From assembly GCA_021208685.1 (NCBI GenBank), contig JAJOJJ010000045.1, positions 62,001 through 126,000 of the forward strand: DNA of 64,000 bases. The letters run 5' to 3'. Each line of letters begins with the position of its first letter. Position 1 is the first letter of the stretch. Made by a program: the position numbers and the translations under genes. The stretch comes from Saccharospirillaceae bacterium. Its GTDB lineage: Bacteria; Pseudomonadota; Gammaproteobacteria; Pseudomonadales; Oceanobacteraceae. The notes below the pieces were generated by a model. That model made no database searches and had not been told where the DNA came from. It worked only from the letters and a program-made list of their open reading frames with translations. This document shows, in pieces, positions 7,724 through 16,599 of the stretch.

Positions 7724-8986
7724 ATGACTCAAACTTACTTTCAGACTCTGACCCGGGGTTTACAGCAGGCCGGGATCTGCACCCCCACACTGGTGATCGA
7801 TAAAGAACGCCTGGACCGCAACATTGATCATCTGATTGATGTGCTCAACCGCGGCTTCGATTACCGCATTGTGGCCAAATCGCTGCCATCCATTCCGTTA
7901 CTGCAATATGTGATGCGCCGGACCGGTACGGCACGGCTGATGAGTTTTCATTTGCCGTTTCTGATGCATCTGGTTGAGCACATTCCGGCGGCGGATGTGC
8001 TGATGGGAAAACCGATGCCGGTGACGGCTGCCGAGCGCTTTTATCAGTGGCACAGTCAGCAAACCAGCAGCATGTGTTTTGCGCCGGAGCTGCAACTGCA
8101 ATGGCTGATCGACAGCCATGAGCGCCTGCAGCAGTACGCAGCTCTGGCTCAGCGCCACAATCTGCGCCTGCGGATTAATCTGGAAATTGATGTCGGTCTG
8201 CACCGTGGCGGATTTCAGCCTGACCAGCAGTTTATTCATGCCTTAAAAACCATTGCCGCTTCCCCTCTGCTCACCTTGTCCGGACTGATGGGCTATGAAG
8301 CGCATATCAGTAAAATTCCGGGATTTCTCGGCGGTATTGATAAAGCATTACGCACCACTCAGAACAACTACCGGCGTTTCACAACCCTGATCAAAGAAAC
8401 ACTGGGCAATGACGCACTGAATGGCCTGTGTCTGAATACCGGCGGCAGCTCAACGTATCCGCTTTACGATCATGACAGCGTTGGCTTAGTGAACGAAATT
8501 GCCACGGCGTCAGCGCTGGTTATGCCGACCGATTTTGATGTCGTTACGCTGGAGCACCACCAGCCTGCGGTGTTTATTGCTGCACCGGTATTGAAAGTCG
8601 TCACCGATCCTGAGATTCCGATGGCCAGCGGCCTGTCTCGTTTACTGCGCCTGTTTGGCCGTTTACCCCATCAGGCCTGTTTTATTTATGGTGGTAACTG
8701 GCTGGCACAGCCCTGCTATCCGGAACCCTGTCAACGCGCCAGTATTTTTGGTCATTCCAGTAATCAGGAAATGTACGAGTTGCCGGACGACCACAACATT
8801 AAGCCGGACGATTATGTGTTTTTCCGTCCCAGTCAGAGCGAATCGGTATTTCTGCAGTTCGGTAATATTGCGCTGTACGAGCAGGGACGGATCAGCGAAT
8901 GGTGGCCGGTCTTCAGTTACCCGGAAGCCTTTCCGAAAGCGGCTGCCGCCCCTGAGCCGTCAGCGGCTTTTGCAATACATTCCTGA
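7724..8986 (+). CDS. Fold-III PLP enzyme, D-threonine aldolase / D-serine dehydratase-like
   Basis: A 420-residue cytoplasmic enzyme with an alanine racemase-like N-terminal TIM barrel (TPTLVIDKERLDRNI, then VAKSLPS, whose Lys should carry PLP) and a C-terminal beta domain (NQEMYELPDDHNIKPDDYV) as in D-threonine aldolases and DSD1 dehydratases. Such enzymes act on beta-hydroxy D-amino acids. In those families the C-terminal metal site is a His-x-Cys/Asp pair after the proline (PxHxC); here the matching segment reads RPSQSESV, so the usual His is Gln. Substrate and metal use may therefore differ. The ATG has no good Shine-Dalgarno; a five-codon frame starting at 7710 ends on it (ATGA). First gene of a probable unit with the DUF819 and SDR genes. 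Confidence 0.7.
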   Translation: MTQTYFQTLTRGLQQAGICTPTLVIDKERLDRNIDHLIDVLNRGFDYRIVAKSLPSIPLLQYVMRRTGTARLMSFHLPFLMHLVEHIPAADVLMGKPMPVTAAERFYQWHSQQTSSMCFAPELQLQWLIDSHERLQQYAALAQRHNLRLRINLEIDVGLHRGGFQPDQQFIHALKTIAASPLLTLSGLMGYEAHISKIPGFLGGIDKALRTTQNNYRRFTTLIKETLGNDALNGLCLNTGGSSTYPLYDHDSVGLVNEIATASALVMPTDFDVVTLEHHQPAVFIAAPVLKVVTDPEIPMASGLSRLLRLFGRLPHQACFIYGGNWLAQPCYPEPCQRASIFGHSSNQEMYELPDDHNIKPDDYVFFRPSQSESVFLQFGNIALYEQGRISEWWPVFSYPEAFPKAAAAPEPSAAFAIHS

Positions 8987-9024
8987 CTTTACCTATGTGA
9001 AATACTAAAAACTGAGGAATCATC

Positions 9025-10215
9025 GTGTCCGCTGTTCTTACCCTGATGGCTTATCTGCTTGTTCCGGCCTTGCTGATTATTCTTTGCCAGCGTGTGCGCT
9101 GGCTGGATAAACCCGGCGTGGTTGTATTGTCGTTTGCCTGCGGCATCGCCCTCGCCGCCACCGGTATGCTGCCGGATCTGGCCGGAGCTGAAACGCTGAA
9201 AGCCGTGCAGACCAATCTGTCCGAAATTGCCATCGCACTGGCGCTGCCGCTGCTGGTGTTTTCGATTGATGTCAAAGCCTCATTCGGCATGGCCGGTGAC
9301 ACCATGAAGAGCATGGGCGTCGCCTTACTGGCGGTCATCATTGCCAGTGCGGTTGGGGCTTTTATTTACGCCGACTCCCTCGCCAATGTCTGGCAGATTG
9401 CCGGTATGTCAGTCGGTGCTTACACCGGCGGCGGCCCGAATATGGCGGCCATCAAGACCGCTATCGAAGCCGATGAAAATACCTTCACGACCATGATCAC
9501 CTACGACATTCTGCTGTCAGCGCTGTATCTGATGTTTGTGATGACGCTGGCCAAGCCGATTTTCAGCCGTTTTCTGCGCCCTTACAGCAGTCAGGGCGAA
9601 CACGCCTATCACCGCGAAGAAGAAACGTTTGGCCATATGGCGGATGAAACCGCCAACGCCTACAAGGTGCTGGCCAATGTGAAAGCCCTGCCGAAAACGG
9701 CTCTGGCGCTGTTGCTGTCTGCTGTCAGCGTCGGCATTGCGGTGGGCATAGCCACTCTGGTACCGGGCAGTATGAGTTCCGCAGTGACCATTATTGCCAT
9801 TACCACGCTGGGGGTTCTGGCCTCGTTTGTACCGGCGATCCGTAATCTGCCCAACAGTTTTCAGCTGGGGATGTACCTGATTCTGGTGTTCTGTTTCACC
9901 ACCGGCACCATGACCGATACCAGTATTGTCACCCATCTGAACGTCGATCTGTTTGCCTATATCAGCATTATCCTGATCGGCTCGCTGATTCTTCAGGCCA
10001 TCATCTGCCGCTTTCTGGATATTGATACCGATACGTTTTTAATTACCTCCTCAGCAGCCATTATGTCGGTGCCGTTTATTCCGGTGATTGCCGGGGCGCT
10101 GAAAAACCGCGAAATCATATTGCCGGGTTTTGCCGCGGCGATTATCGGTTACATCGTCGGTAATTATCTGGGGGTAGGTGTCGCCTTCTTTACCCGCTGG
10201 CTGCTGGGCGCCTGA
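9025..10215 (+). CDS. DUF819 family membrane protein
   Basis: A 396-residue integral membrane protein with about ten hydrophobic segments. The family signature SVGAYTGGGPNMAAIKTA is clear, and the mid-loop is charged (HAYHREEETFGHM). It starts at GTG 9025, preceded by GAGGAAT. DUF819 (YjcL) proteins are distant relatives of transporters in the bile-acid/arsenite superfamily, but no substrate is established. It follows the PLP enzyme by 38 bp and precedes the SDR gene by 8 bp, so an operon is likely, and a role in moving the amino acid or product handled by its neighbours is a reasonable guess. That function is inference. Confidence 0.75.
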   Translation: MSAVLTLMAYLLVPALLIILCQRVRWLDKPGVVVLSFACGIALAATGMLPDLAGAETLKAVQTNLSEIAIALALPLLVFSIDVKASFGMAGDTMKSMGVALLAVIIASAVGAFIYADSLANVWQIAGMSVGAYTGGGPNMAAIKTAIEADENTFTTMITYDILLSALYLMFVMTLAKPIFSRFLRPYSSQGEHAYHREEETFGHMADETANAYKVLANVKALPKTALALLLSAVSVGIAVGIATLVPGSMSSAVTIIAITTLGVLASFVPAIRNLPNSFQLGMYLILVFCFTTGTMTDTSIVTHLNVDLFAYISIILIGSLILQAIICRFLDIDTDTFLITSSAAIMSVPFIPVIAGALKNREIILPGFAAAIIGYIVGNYLGVGVAFFTRWLLGA

Positions 10216-10223
10216 CCGCCGAT

Positions 10224-11012
10224 ATGGATACAGAGCACAGACTTCACCACAAAACCATTCTGCTGGTCGGAGCCTCATCGGGGATGGGGCGTCAGCTGGC
10301 GCATTTGCTGGCACAGCATAACAACCGCCTGATCCTGTTCGCCCGCCGCCAGCAGGAACTGACTGCACTGGCAGAGCAGCTGCGTGCGCAGCATTGTGAG
10401 GTACTGACCATCGCGGGTGATGCCTGTAACGAGCAGGACGCCGCACAGGCCATTGCCACAGGCATCGCGCATTTTGGCCGCATTGATCTGGCGCTGCTGA
10501 ATGTCGGTGCCGGGCCGGAGCAGCGCATGGCGGAAACACCGGTTGCCGATATCCGCCAGTGCCTGACGCTCAATTACCTGAGTCTGGTGAATTTTCTGCC
10601 GCCGCTGATTACCGCCATGCGTCACCAACCGGCCGATGAATGCGGATTGCGCGGCACCATTGCCCACACTAATTCACTTGCCGGATTGATCGGTTTACCG
10701 ATGCAGGGGCCGTACTGCGCCGCCAAAGCCGCCGCACGTTTACTGATGGACAGCTGCCGGGTGGAACTGGAACCGCAAGGCCTGAAATTTATCTCGCTTT
10801 ACCCCGGCTTCGTGCAGACGGAACGGGTTAACCAGTACGCGATGCCCGCTCCCTTTGCCATCAGCGAAACCCGGGGCGCAGAACTGATGCTGAAAGGCCT
10901 GCTGAGCGGCCGCGACGATTATCGGTTTCCAGGCCCACTAAGCTGGCTGATCCGTCTGGCCCACATACTGCCGACGTTCATCCGCAAACCACTGTTGCGC
11001 CGCCTACTCTGA
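10224..11012 (+). CDS. Short-chain dehydrogenase/reductase
   Basis: A 262-residue Rossmann-fold oxidoreductase. The nucleotide-binding motif is GASSGMG (residues 16-22), an LNVGAG segment stands for the NNAG motif, and the catalytic set is Ser151, Tyr164 and Lys168 (YCAAK), with Asn117 in LNY. A basic residue pair after beta-2 (ARRQQE) suggests NADPH. The C-terminus is hydrophobic and basic (LSWLIRLAHILPTFIRKPLLRRLL), suggesting membrane association as in several SDRs acting on lipid-like substrates. It is 8 bp after the DUF819 gene. The substrate cannot be named. Confidence 0.85.
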   Translation: MDTEHRLHHKTILLVGASSGMGRQLAHLLAQHNNRLILFARRQQELTALAEQLRAQHCEVLTIAGDACNEQDAAQAIATGIAHFGRIDLALLNVGAGPEQRMAETPVADIRQCLTLNYLSLVNFLPPLITAMRHQPADECGLRGTIAHTNSLAGLIGLPMQGPYCAAKAAARLLMDSCRVELEPQGLKFISLYPGFVQTERVNQYAMPAPFAISETRGAELMLKGLLSGRDDYRFPGPLSWLIRLAHILPTFIRKPLLRRLL

Positions 11013-11086
11013 ACGGCGCACAGACCACAGCATCATCCTGCCCCCACAAAGCGGTTATACTGGCCGCCTAATTCGTGGAGCCACCT

Positions 11087-11803
11087 ATGACCCGCCCAAC
11101 CTATCAGCGTCAGGATTTTTCCGACCGTATCGTACTGGAACCGTCAATGCCCGCCGACAGCTGCATGATCTGGCTGCACGGTTTGGGTGCCAGCGGTGAT
11201 GATTTCGTGCCGGTGCAGCCACACGTACTGCACGCTCTGGCACGGGTTACGGATAAGCCACCCGTGCTGCGGGCGCTCTTCCCGCACGCACCTCTACAAG
11301 CCGTTACCATGAATGGCGGCATGGTGATGCCCAGCTGGTACGACCTGCTGGTCACCAGTCCCCGGCGTCAGATTGATGGCCAGCAACTGAGTGATTCCGT
11401 ACGGCGCATACACGCCCTGATCGAACAGCAAATGGCCGCCGGTATCGACAGCCGCCGGATTCTGCTGGCGGGTTTCTCTCAGGGCGGTTCGGTTGCTTAT
11501 GAAGCCGCTTTCAGCTGTCCGCACCCACTGGCCGGGTTAATGGCGCTCTCCACCTATATTGCCCGTCCGTTGCAGATAAACGCCGCCAATCAGCATCTGC
11601 CGGTGCTGATTGCTCATGGTGATGATGATGCGGTGGTCAGCCCAACGCTGGCACAGGAAGCCTGCCAGTGGTTATCGGCACAAGGAATCACTGCGGAGAG
11701 CCATCGTTACCCGATGGCGCATGAAGTCTGTGCGGAAGAAATTGAACACGGCGGTCTTTTTGCCGGACGCTGCCTGAAGTCTGCCGGCAGCAGCGTCGGT
11801 TAA
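11087..11803 (+). CDS. Carboxylesterase / phospholipase-like alpha/beta hydrolase
   Basis: A 238-residue alpha/beta hydrolase of the EstB/acyl-protein thioesterase family, probably cytoplasmic. The start is ATG 11087 with GGAG upstream, four codons inside the track ORF. Motifs: HGLGASGDD oxyanion region (31-39), nucleophile GFSQGG (Ser131), acid HGDDD (Asp181) and catalytic His in MAHEVC (His212). It hydrolyses short-chain esters or lysophospholipids in known relatives. A -10-like TTATAC lies near 11055. Its stop codon overlaps that of the convergent sensor kinase (shared TTAA), leaving no room for a terminator. Confidence 0.85.
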   Translation: MTRPTYQRQDFSDRIVLEPSMPADSCMIWLHGLGASGDDFVPVQPHVLHALARVTDKPPVLRALFPHAPLQAVTMNGGMVMPSWYDLLVTSPRRQIDGQQLSDSVRRIHALIEQQMAAGIDSRRILLAGFSQGGSVAYEAAFSCPHPLAGLMALSTYIARPLQINAANQHLPVLIAHGDDDAVVSPTLAQEACQWLSAQGITAESHRYPMAHEVCAEEIEHGGLFAGRCLKSAGSSVG

Positions 11804-14800
11804 TGCTCAGCCCGCATGGCGTCAGTGAGCCGCAGCAGAGAATGCACCACATCATCCAGATCAATCGGCTTGCCAACATGATCATTCATGCCCGCACGGA
11901 GGCAGGCCTCACGGTCCGACGCCGATACGTTGGCCGTCATCGCCAGTATCGGCAGCTGGTTAAAACGACCATCAGCGCGGATACGGCGGGTGGCTTCCAG
12001 CCCATCAATATCGGGCATCTGCATATCCATAATGACGGCATCAAACGAATGTTCCGCTGCCAATACGGTTTGCACACCGCTTAATCCGCCGTCCGCCAGA
12101 TCCACGATGGCCCCTTCCGCGCTCAGTAATTCAAAGGCAATTTCGCGGTTAATTTCGTTATCTTCCACCACCAGAATGCGCATTCCCCGCAGACGGCGCA
12201 GATCAGGCTCCGGTTCACCTTCCGCCACCAGACTGTGCGGACTGCGCAACACACGCATCACCGCATCCGATAACTGCAGCGGTGTGACCGGTTTACACAG
12301 AACCTCATTAAAGAGCGATGCTGCGCCGGACATCATATCGTCAAGGACTTCACGCCCATAAAAACACAGCAGAATAAGCGGCGGAGTCTTATCACCGAAT
12401 TGCGCGCGCAGTGACCGGGCTATGACATTGCCGTTTTTATCCGGCAATGCATTATTGAGCAATACCACCTGATAAGGGGCGCCCCGCTGATCCGCATGAA
12501 TCATCGCCTCATAAGCGACGTCGGCGTCTGGCTCAATATCCATCTGCCAGCCCAAAGAGCAGCCGTCGCGCTGCAAAATCTGAGCACTCAGGGGGTTATT
12601 GTCGATCAGCAACACCCGTAATGCAGACTCCGACCGTTGCCGCAGCGGAGGACGGACATCCACAACGGGTAAATCCAGTTCAAACCAGAAACAGCTGCCT
12701 TTACCCGGCTCACTGCGCAGATGAAGTTCAGAATCCATCAACGCCAGCAGGCGTTTACTGATCACGAGTCCTAACCCGGTGCCGCCAAAACGGCGGCTGG
12801 TCGATACTTCGGCCTGGGTAAACCCGTCAAAAATACGTTGCTGGTTTTCAGCAGAAATCCCAATGCCGGTATCTTCCACACTGATCCGCAGGCGGATGGC
12901 TCGTTCGGGTTGCCCAACCGGTTCCACCCGCACAATCACATAACCGGCGGTGGTGAATTTGAGCGCATTTCCCGCCAGATTAATTAATATCTGCTGCAAC
13001 CGGTTACGGTCGCCCATCAGGGTTTCCGGCAGTGCATGATCAATATCAAACAAAACCTCCACCGGTTTTTCAGAATAATTACCCGACAGAACCGCCGCCA
13101 GATTACGCATGACCTCATCCAGACTGAACGGATGAACATCGAGCTGTAATTTGCCCGCCTCAATTTTGGAATAATCGAGAATATCGTTGAGCAAGGTCAG
13201 CAGTGAGGCGGCCGCCTCGCGGGATTTATTCACATAATCCCGTTGCCGCTCATTCAGATTGGTCTGCGCAACCAGTTTCAGCATGCCCATAACCGCGTTC
13301 ATCGGCGTGCGGATTTCGTGGCTCATGTTGGCCAGGAAGGTGGATTTTGCCGCGCTGGCGGCATCGGCGGTTTCTTTCGCTTCCCGCAGACGGGTTTCAT
13401 ACTCCAGCTGTTCGGTGATATCGCGGTTAATGCCGGTAACGCGCAACAAGGTTCCGTCTTCCGCGCGTTCAACCTGAGCACCCGCCTGAATGCTGCGCTC
13501 ACGGCCATCCGGCAACACAATGCGGAACACCGGATCATAAACACCACGTCCCTCCACCGCCGCCTGCAATGCCCCTTCGGTGCGGGCCCGATCATCCGGA
13601 TGGATACGCATCCGCCAGTGTTCATAATTCAGACCATGACTGCGCAGACTGAGCGGTTGCTGATACAGCTCAAACATGCGGTCATTCCACAACAACTCAT
13701 TATTTTCTGGTGTCCAGGACCAGACGCCTAACTCGGCAACGTCAGCCGCCATCGCCAGCTGGGCAGTGGTTGCCGCCAGAGCCTCATGCTGGGCCCGCTG
13801 TTGACTGATATCGGTCATGATGCCAACGACAATGCGCTCGCCTCTCAGGTTCATGGCCCCCAGACTGATCTGCACCGGAAAAATACTGCCGTCTTTACGC
13901 CGGGCCTGAATTTCACGGTTAATACCAATCACCCGCTCACTGCTCATCTCGCGGAAGCGCTGCATATACAGATCATGGCGCGAAGCAAAGGGCTCTGGCA
14001 TGAGCATGCGGATATTCTTACCCACCACATCCTCCCCCCGATAGCCGAAGGTCTGTTCCCCAGCCGGGTTAAACGAGCGGATAACGCCAAAACTGTCGAT
14101 GGTAATAATCGGATTAACCGCCGTATTCAGAATGGCCTGAGTCGTCATCAGACTTTTTTCCAGCGCCGCTTCACTGGCTTTACGCGCACTGATATCCACC
14201 GCAATGCCCAGATAGCCGACGATCTCACCGGCGCTGTCGCGCATGGTCGTAACCGACAGACTGACCAGCAAGCGCTGGCCATTTTTGCGGATGTACGTCC
14301 ATTCACGGGTTTCGGCACCTTCCCGTTCCGAACGGTGAACAAACACACGGAAGCCGCGGATATGTCCACCGTATTCCCGTTCCAGCTCAAATGAACGAGC
14401 TTCGACTTCTTCCACAGCGTGCAATACCGCCGGCGACTGCACACCGACAAATTCTTCTGCGCGGTACCCCAGCATACGTTCCGCGCCCTGGTTAAACAGG
14501 GTCACGATGCCTTCTTTATCCGTGGCAATAATGGATACTTCAGAGGCCGAATCCAGCACGCCCTGCAACAACTGACTGAGACGCTGAGCCTCCCCCGCCC
14601 GTTCTTCCACCTGACGTTCCAGATTCGTGTTCAGCTCGATGATTTTTGCCTGTGCGGTCTTCTGGCCGGTGATGTCGCGGATACTTTCTGATATCCCCAC
14701 CGCCTTGCCTTCCATATCACGGATCACCGCATAGGAAACCGATACATCCAGTAATGTGCCATCGGCGCGGCTGCGCACGCCTTCTTTCGGCAGCAAACAG

Positions 14801-16047
14801 CTCCCCTGCGACACCGCAGCACACACAGCATATTCTTCGTCCTGCAATTCCGGCGGAATGATCAGCGCTGATAACGGACGGCCCAGTGCGTCCGCCTCAG
14901 TAATGCCAAACATCCTTGCGGCCGCCGGATTCCAGCTCCGCACATTGCCATTACCATCCTGACTGATGATGCCATCCGCCGAACTTTCAACAATGGAAGC
15001 CAGTCGCGCCTGCTGTGCCAAATATTCTTTGCGCCGCAAGCGGCTGTTGAACAGCATCGCCAGCAACGCACTGATGAGCACACTGATCACCGATCCCAGT
15101 GCGAACACCATCACCGGGGAAGGCAGGTTCAGCGCCTGCACAAACGAAGAATACGCACGAAAACGGAATTGCCACTGACGCCCGAAAATGCTGCGATCAA
15201 TCTGATAGCCAGCCACATGAGCAAACCCGGCGGAGGTCTGGTTATTAAAAAAACTGACCGGCTGCTGCACATCCGTCATATCGATAATCTCCAGCGCCAG
15301 CTGGTCCTGATGCAAACGCAGATCGGCCATCACCTCGGCCATTAATAACGGCGCATAACTCCAGCCAAAGCCAAGCTGTTCACGCCCGGCCTGAGTCTGA
15401 GGCGTTTTGCCGCCCCGATACACCGGCATAAGAATCAGAAATGACTGCTGCGGACTGCCCGTCGCCTGAACCAGAGTAATAGGCCCGGTTAAGCGCACCT
15501 CACCGCTGAGCAAGGATGACCAGGCTGCCTCACGCCGGTTGGTTTCGGATGCGATATCCAGCCCGACCGCCGCCAGATTCCGGCCCACCGGCTCAATATA
15601 CTGAATAACAAACCGCTCACCCGCATGGGGCGATAACTGACGAATATTAAATTCCGGCCAATCATCTGAACGTGCTGCCTGAATAAATCCGGCTTCATCC
15701 GCAACGGCCACCCGACGGATAAAACCAAATCCGCGCGCACCCGGAAACTCAAGGTCCACATCGCGAGTGGTGCTGTAACGGATAACCAGCTCCCGGTTCA
15801 GATCATCACCGGCAGTAACAATGGCGCCACGCATACCGCGCAACCCATACTGATAAAGCCGAATGCGCTGCTCAACCTGTGACGCCAGATCATAAGCCTG
15901 CCTGCTCAGGGCCTCCTGCAGACGCTCCTCATTCAGCTCCCTGATTTTGGCCGATAACATCAGACTGATCAGCAACCCGGAAAGCAGTACAGTCAGTACG
16001 CGGCTCCAAAGCTTACGGGGATTACTCTTACTTAAATTACCAGGCAC
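11800..16047 (-). CDS. Hybrid sensor histidine kinase, CHASE-PAS(4)-HisKA-HATPase-REC-REC
   Basis: Inner-membrane hybrid kinase. The track start at 16179 is too far upstream; GTG 16047 has AGGAGAGG before it and gives 1415 residues. Layout: membrane helix about 13-32, periplasmic CHASE-type sensor to about 310, second helix about 312-337, four PAS/PAC units near 350, 495, 640 and 765, HisKA with NMSHEIRTPMNAVMG (His about 909), HATPase with NALKFT and DTGIGIS. The first receiver (about 1140-1260) has Asn in place of the phosphoacceptor (LLNNALPD), so it is probably inactive. The second (about 1288-1405) is intact (VVEDNEINRE, IMDMQMPDIDG). No output domain or cognate regulator is adjacent. 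The ligand is unknown. Confidence 0.88.
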   Translation of the reverse strand: MPGNLSKSNPRKLWSRVLTVLLSGLLISLMLSAKIRELNEERLQEALSRQAYDLASQVEQRIRLYQYGLRGMRGAIVTAGDDLNRELVIRYSTTRDVDLEFPGARGFGFIRRVAVADEAGFIQAARSDDWPEFNIRQLSPHAGERFVIQYIEPVGRNLAAVGLDIASETNRREAAWSSLLSGEVRLTGPITLVQATGSPQQSFLILMPVYRGGKTPQTQAGREQLGFGWSYAPLLMAEVMADLRLHQDQLALEIIDMTDVQQPVSFFNNQTSAGFAHVAGYQIDRSIFGRQWQFRFRAYSSFVQALNLPSPVMVFALGSVISVLISALLAMLFNSRLRRKEYLAQQARLASIVESSADGIISQDGNGNVRSWNPAAARMFGITEADALGRPLSALIIPPELQDEEYAVCAAVSQGSCLLPKEGVRSRADGTLLDVSVSYAVIRDMEGKAVGISESIRDITGQKTAQAKIIELNTNLERQVEERAGEAQRLSQLLQGVLDSASEVSIIATDKEGIVTLFNQGAERMLGYRAEEFVGVQSPAVLHAVEEVEARSFELEREYGGHIRGFRVFVHRSEREGAETREWTYIRKNGQRLLVSLSVTTMRDSAGEIVGYLGIAVDISARKASEAALEKSLMTTQAILNTAVNPIITIDSFGVIRSFNPAGEQTFGYRGEDVVGKNIRMLMPEPFASRHDLYMQRFREMSSERVIGINREIQARRKDGSIFPVQISLGAMNLRGERIVVGIMTDISQQRAQHEALAATTAQLAMAADVAELGVWSWTPENNELLWNDRMFELYQQPLSLRSHGLNYEHWRMRIHPDDRARTEGALQAAVEGRGVYDPVFRIVLPDGRERSIQAGAQVERAEDGTLLRVTGINRDITEQLEYETRLREAKETADAASAAKSTFLANMSHEIRTPMNAVMGMLKLVAQTNLNERQRDYVNKSREAAASLLTLLNDILDYSKIEAGKLQLDVHPFSLDEVMRNLAAVLSGNYSEKPVEVLFDIDHALPETLMGDRNRLQQILINLAGNALKFTTAGYVIVRVEPVGQPERAIRLRISVEDTGIGISAENQQRIFDGFTQAEVSTSRRFGGTGLGLVISKRLLALMDSELHLRSEPGKGSCFWFELDLPVVDVRPPLRQRSESALRVLLIDNNPLSAQILQRDGCSLGWQMDIEPDADVAYEAMIHADQRGAPYQVVLLNNALPDKNGNVIARSLRAQFGDKTPPLILLCFYGREVLDDMMSGAASLFNEVLCKPVTPLQLSDAVMRVLRSPHSLVAEGEPEPDLRRLRGMRILVVEDNEINREIAFELLSAEGAIVDLADGGLSGVQTVLAAEHSFDAVIMDMQMPDIDGLEATRRIRADGRFNQLPILAMTANVSASDREACLRAGMNDHVGKPIDLDDVVHSLLRLTDAMRAEH

Positions 16048-16204
16048 CCTGACCTCTCCTGCCGTCCGTAGAGAACAGGTTAAGCCTAGCAGGCTCACCA
16101 GCGGCTGAACCCTTTCCCACCTTCTGGTATCCTTGCGCCTCTTTGCCGGACGGCCCCGGCACAGAGCGTTCATCTGCAATCGTCGTTAAAAACAGGAGTA
16201 CTGC

Positions 16205-16549
16205 GTGATTACCATGTACGGCATCAAAAACTGCGACACCATCAAAAAAGCCCGCCAATGGCTGGACGACGCCGGAGTGGATTACCAGTTTCACGACTAC
16301 AAAAAAGACGGCTTAAGCCCGGAATTACTGGATGGCTGGATCAGCGAACTGGGTTATGAAGCCCTGCTGAACAAGCGCGGTACGACATGGCGCAACCTGA
16401 CAGACGACATCAAAGACAATATCAATGAACGCAGCGCCCGTGCGCTGATGCTCGATAACCCGTCCATTATCAAGCGCCCTCTGCTGGATACCGGCAGCGT
16501 CAAAGTGCTCGGTTTCAGCGTTACCGAATACACCAAACTGAAATTCTGA
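16205..16549 (+). CDS. ArsC/Spx-family reductase (YffB-like)
   Basis: A 114-residue thioredoxin-fold protein starting at GTG 16205 with AGGAG upstream (an internal ATG three codons later is possible). It has the single N-terminal cysteine of the family (YGIKNCDTIKKA, Cys10) and the C-terminal VLGFSVTEY region. Relatives are called ArsC-like, YffB or Spx/MgsR-like; a true arsenate reductase role is unlikely without ars genes nearby. It sits 50 bp before dapD, an arrangement also known in Pseudomonas, so co-transcription is likely. It diverges from the sensor kinase. Confidence 0.8.
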   Translation: MITMYGIKNCDTIKKARQWLDDAGVDYQFHDYKKDGLSPELLDGWISELGYEALLNKRGTTWRNLTDDIKDNINERSARALMLDNPSIIKRPLLDTGSVKVLGFSVTEYTKLKF

Positions 16550-16599
16550 CCTGACTTATTAAATAGAACGCGCATGAGCGCCCGATCTGAGGAATGACT

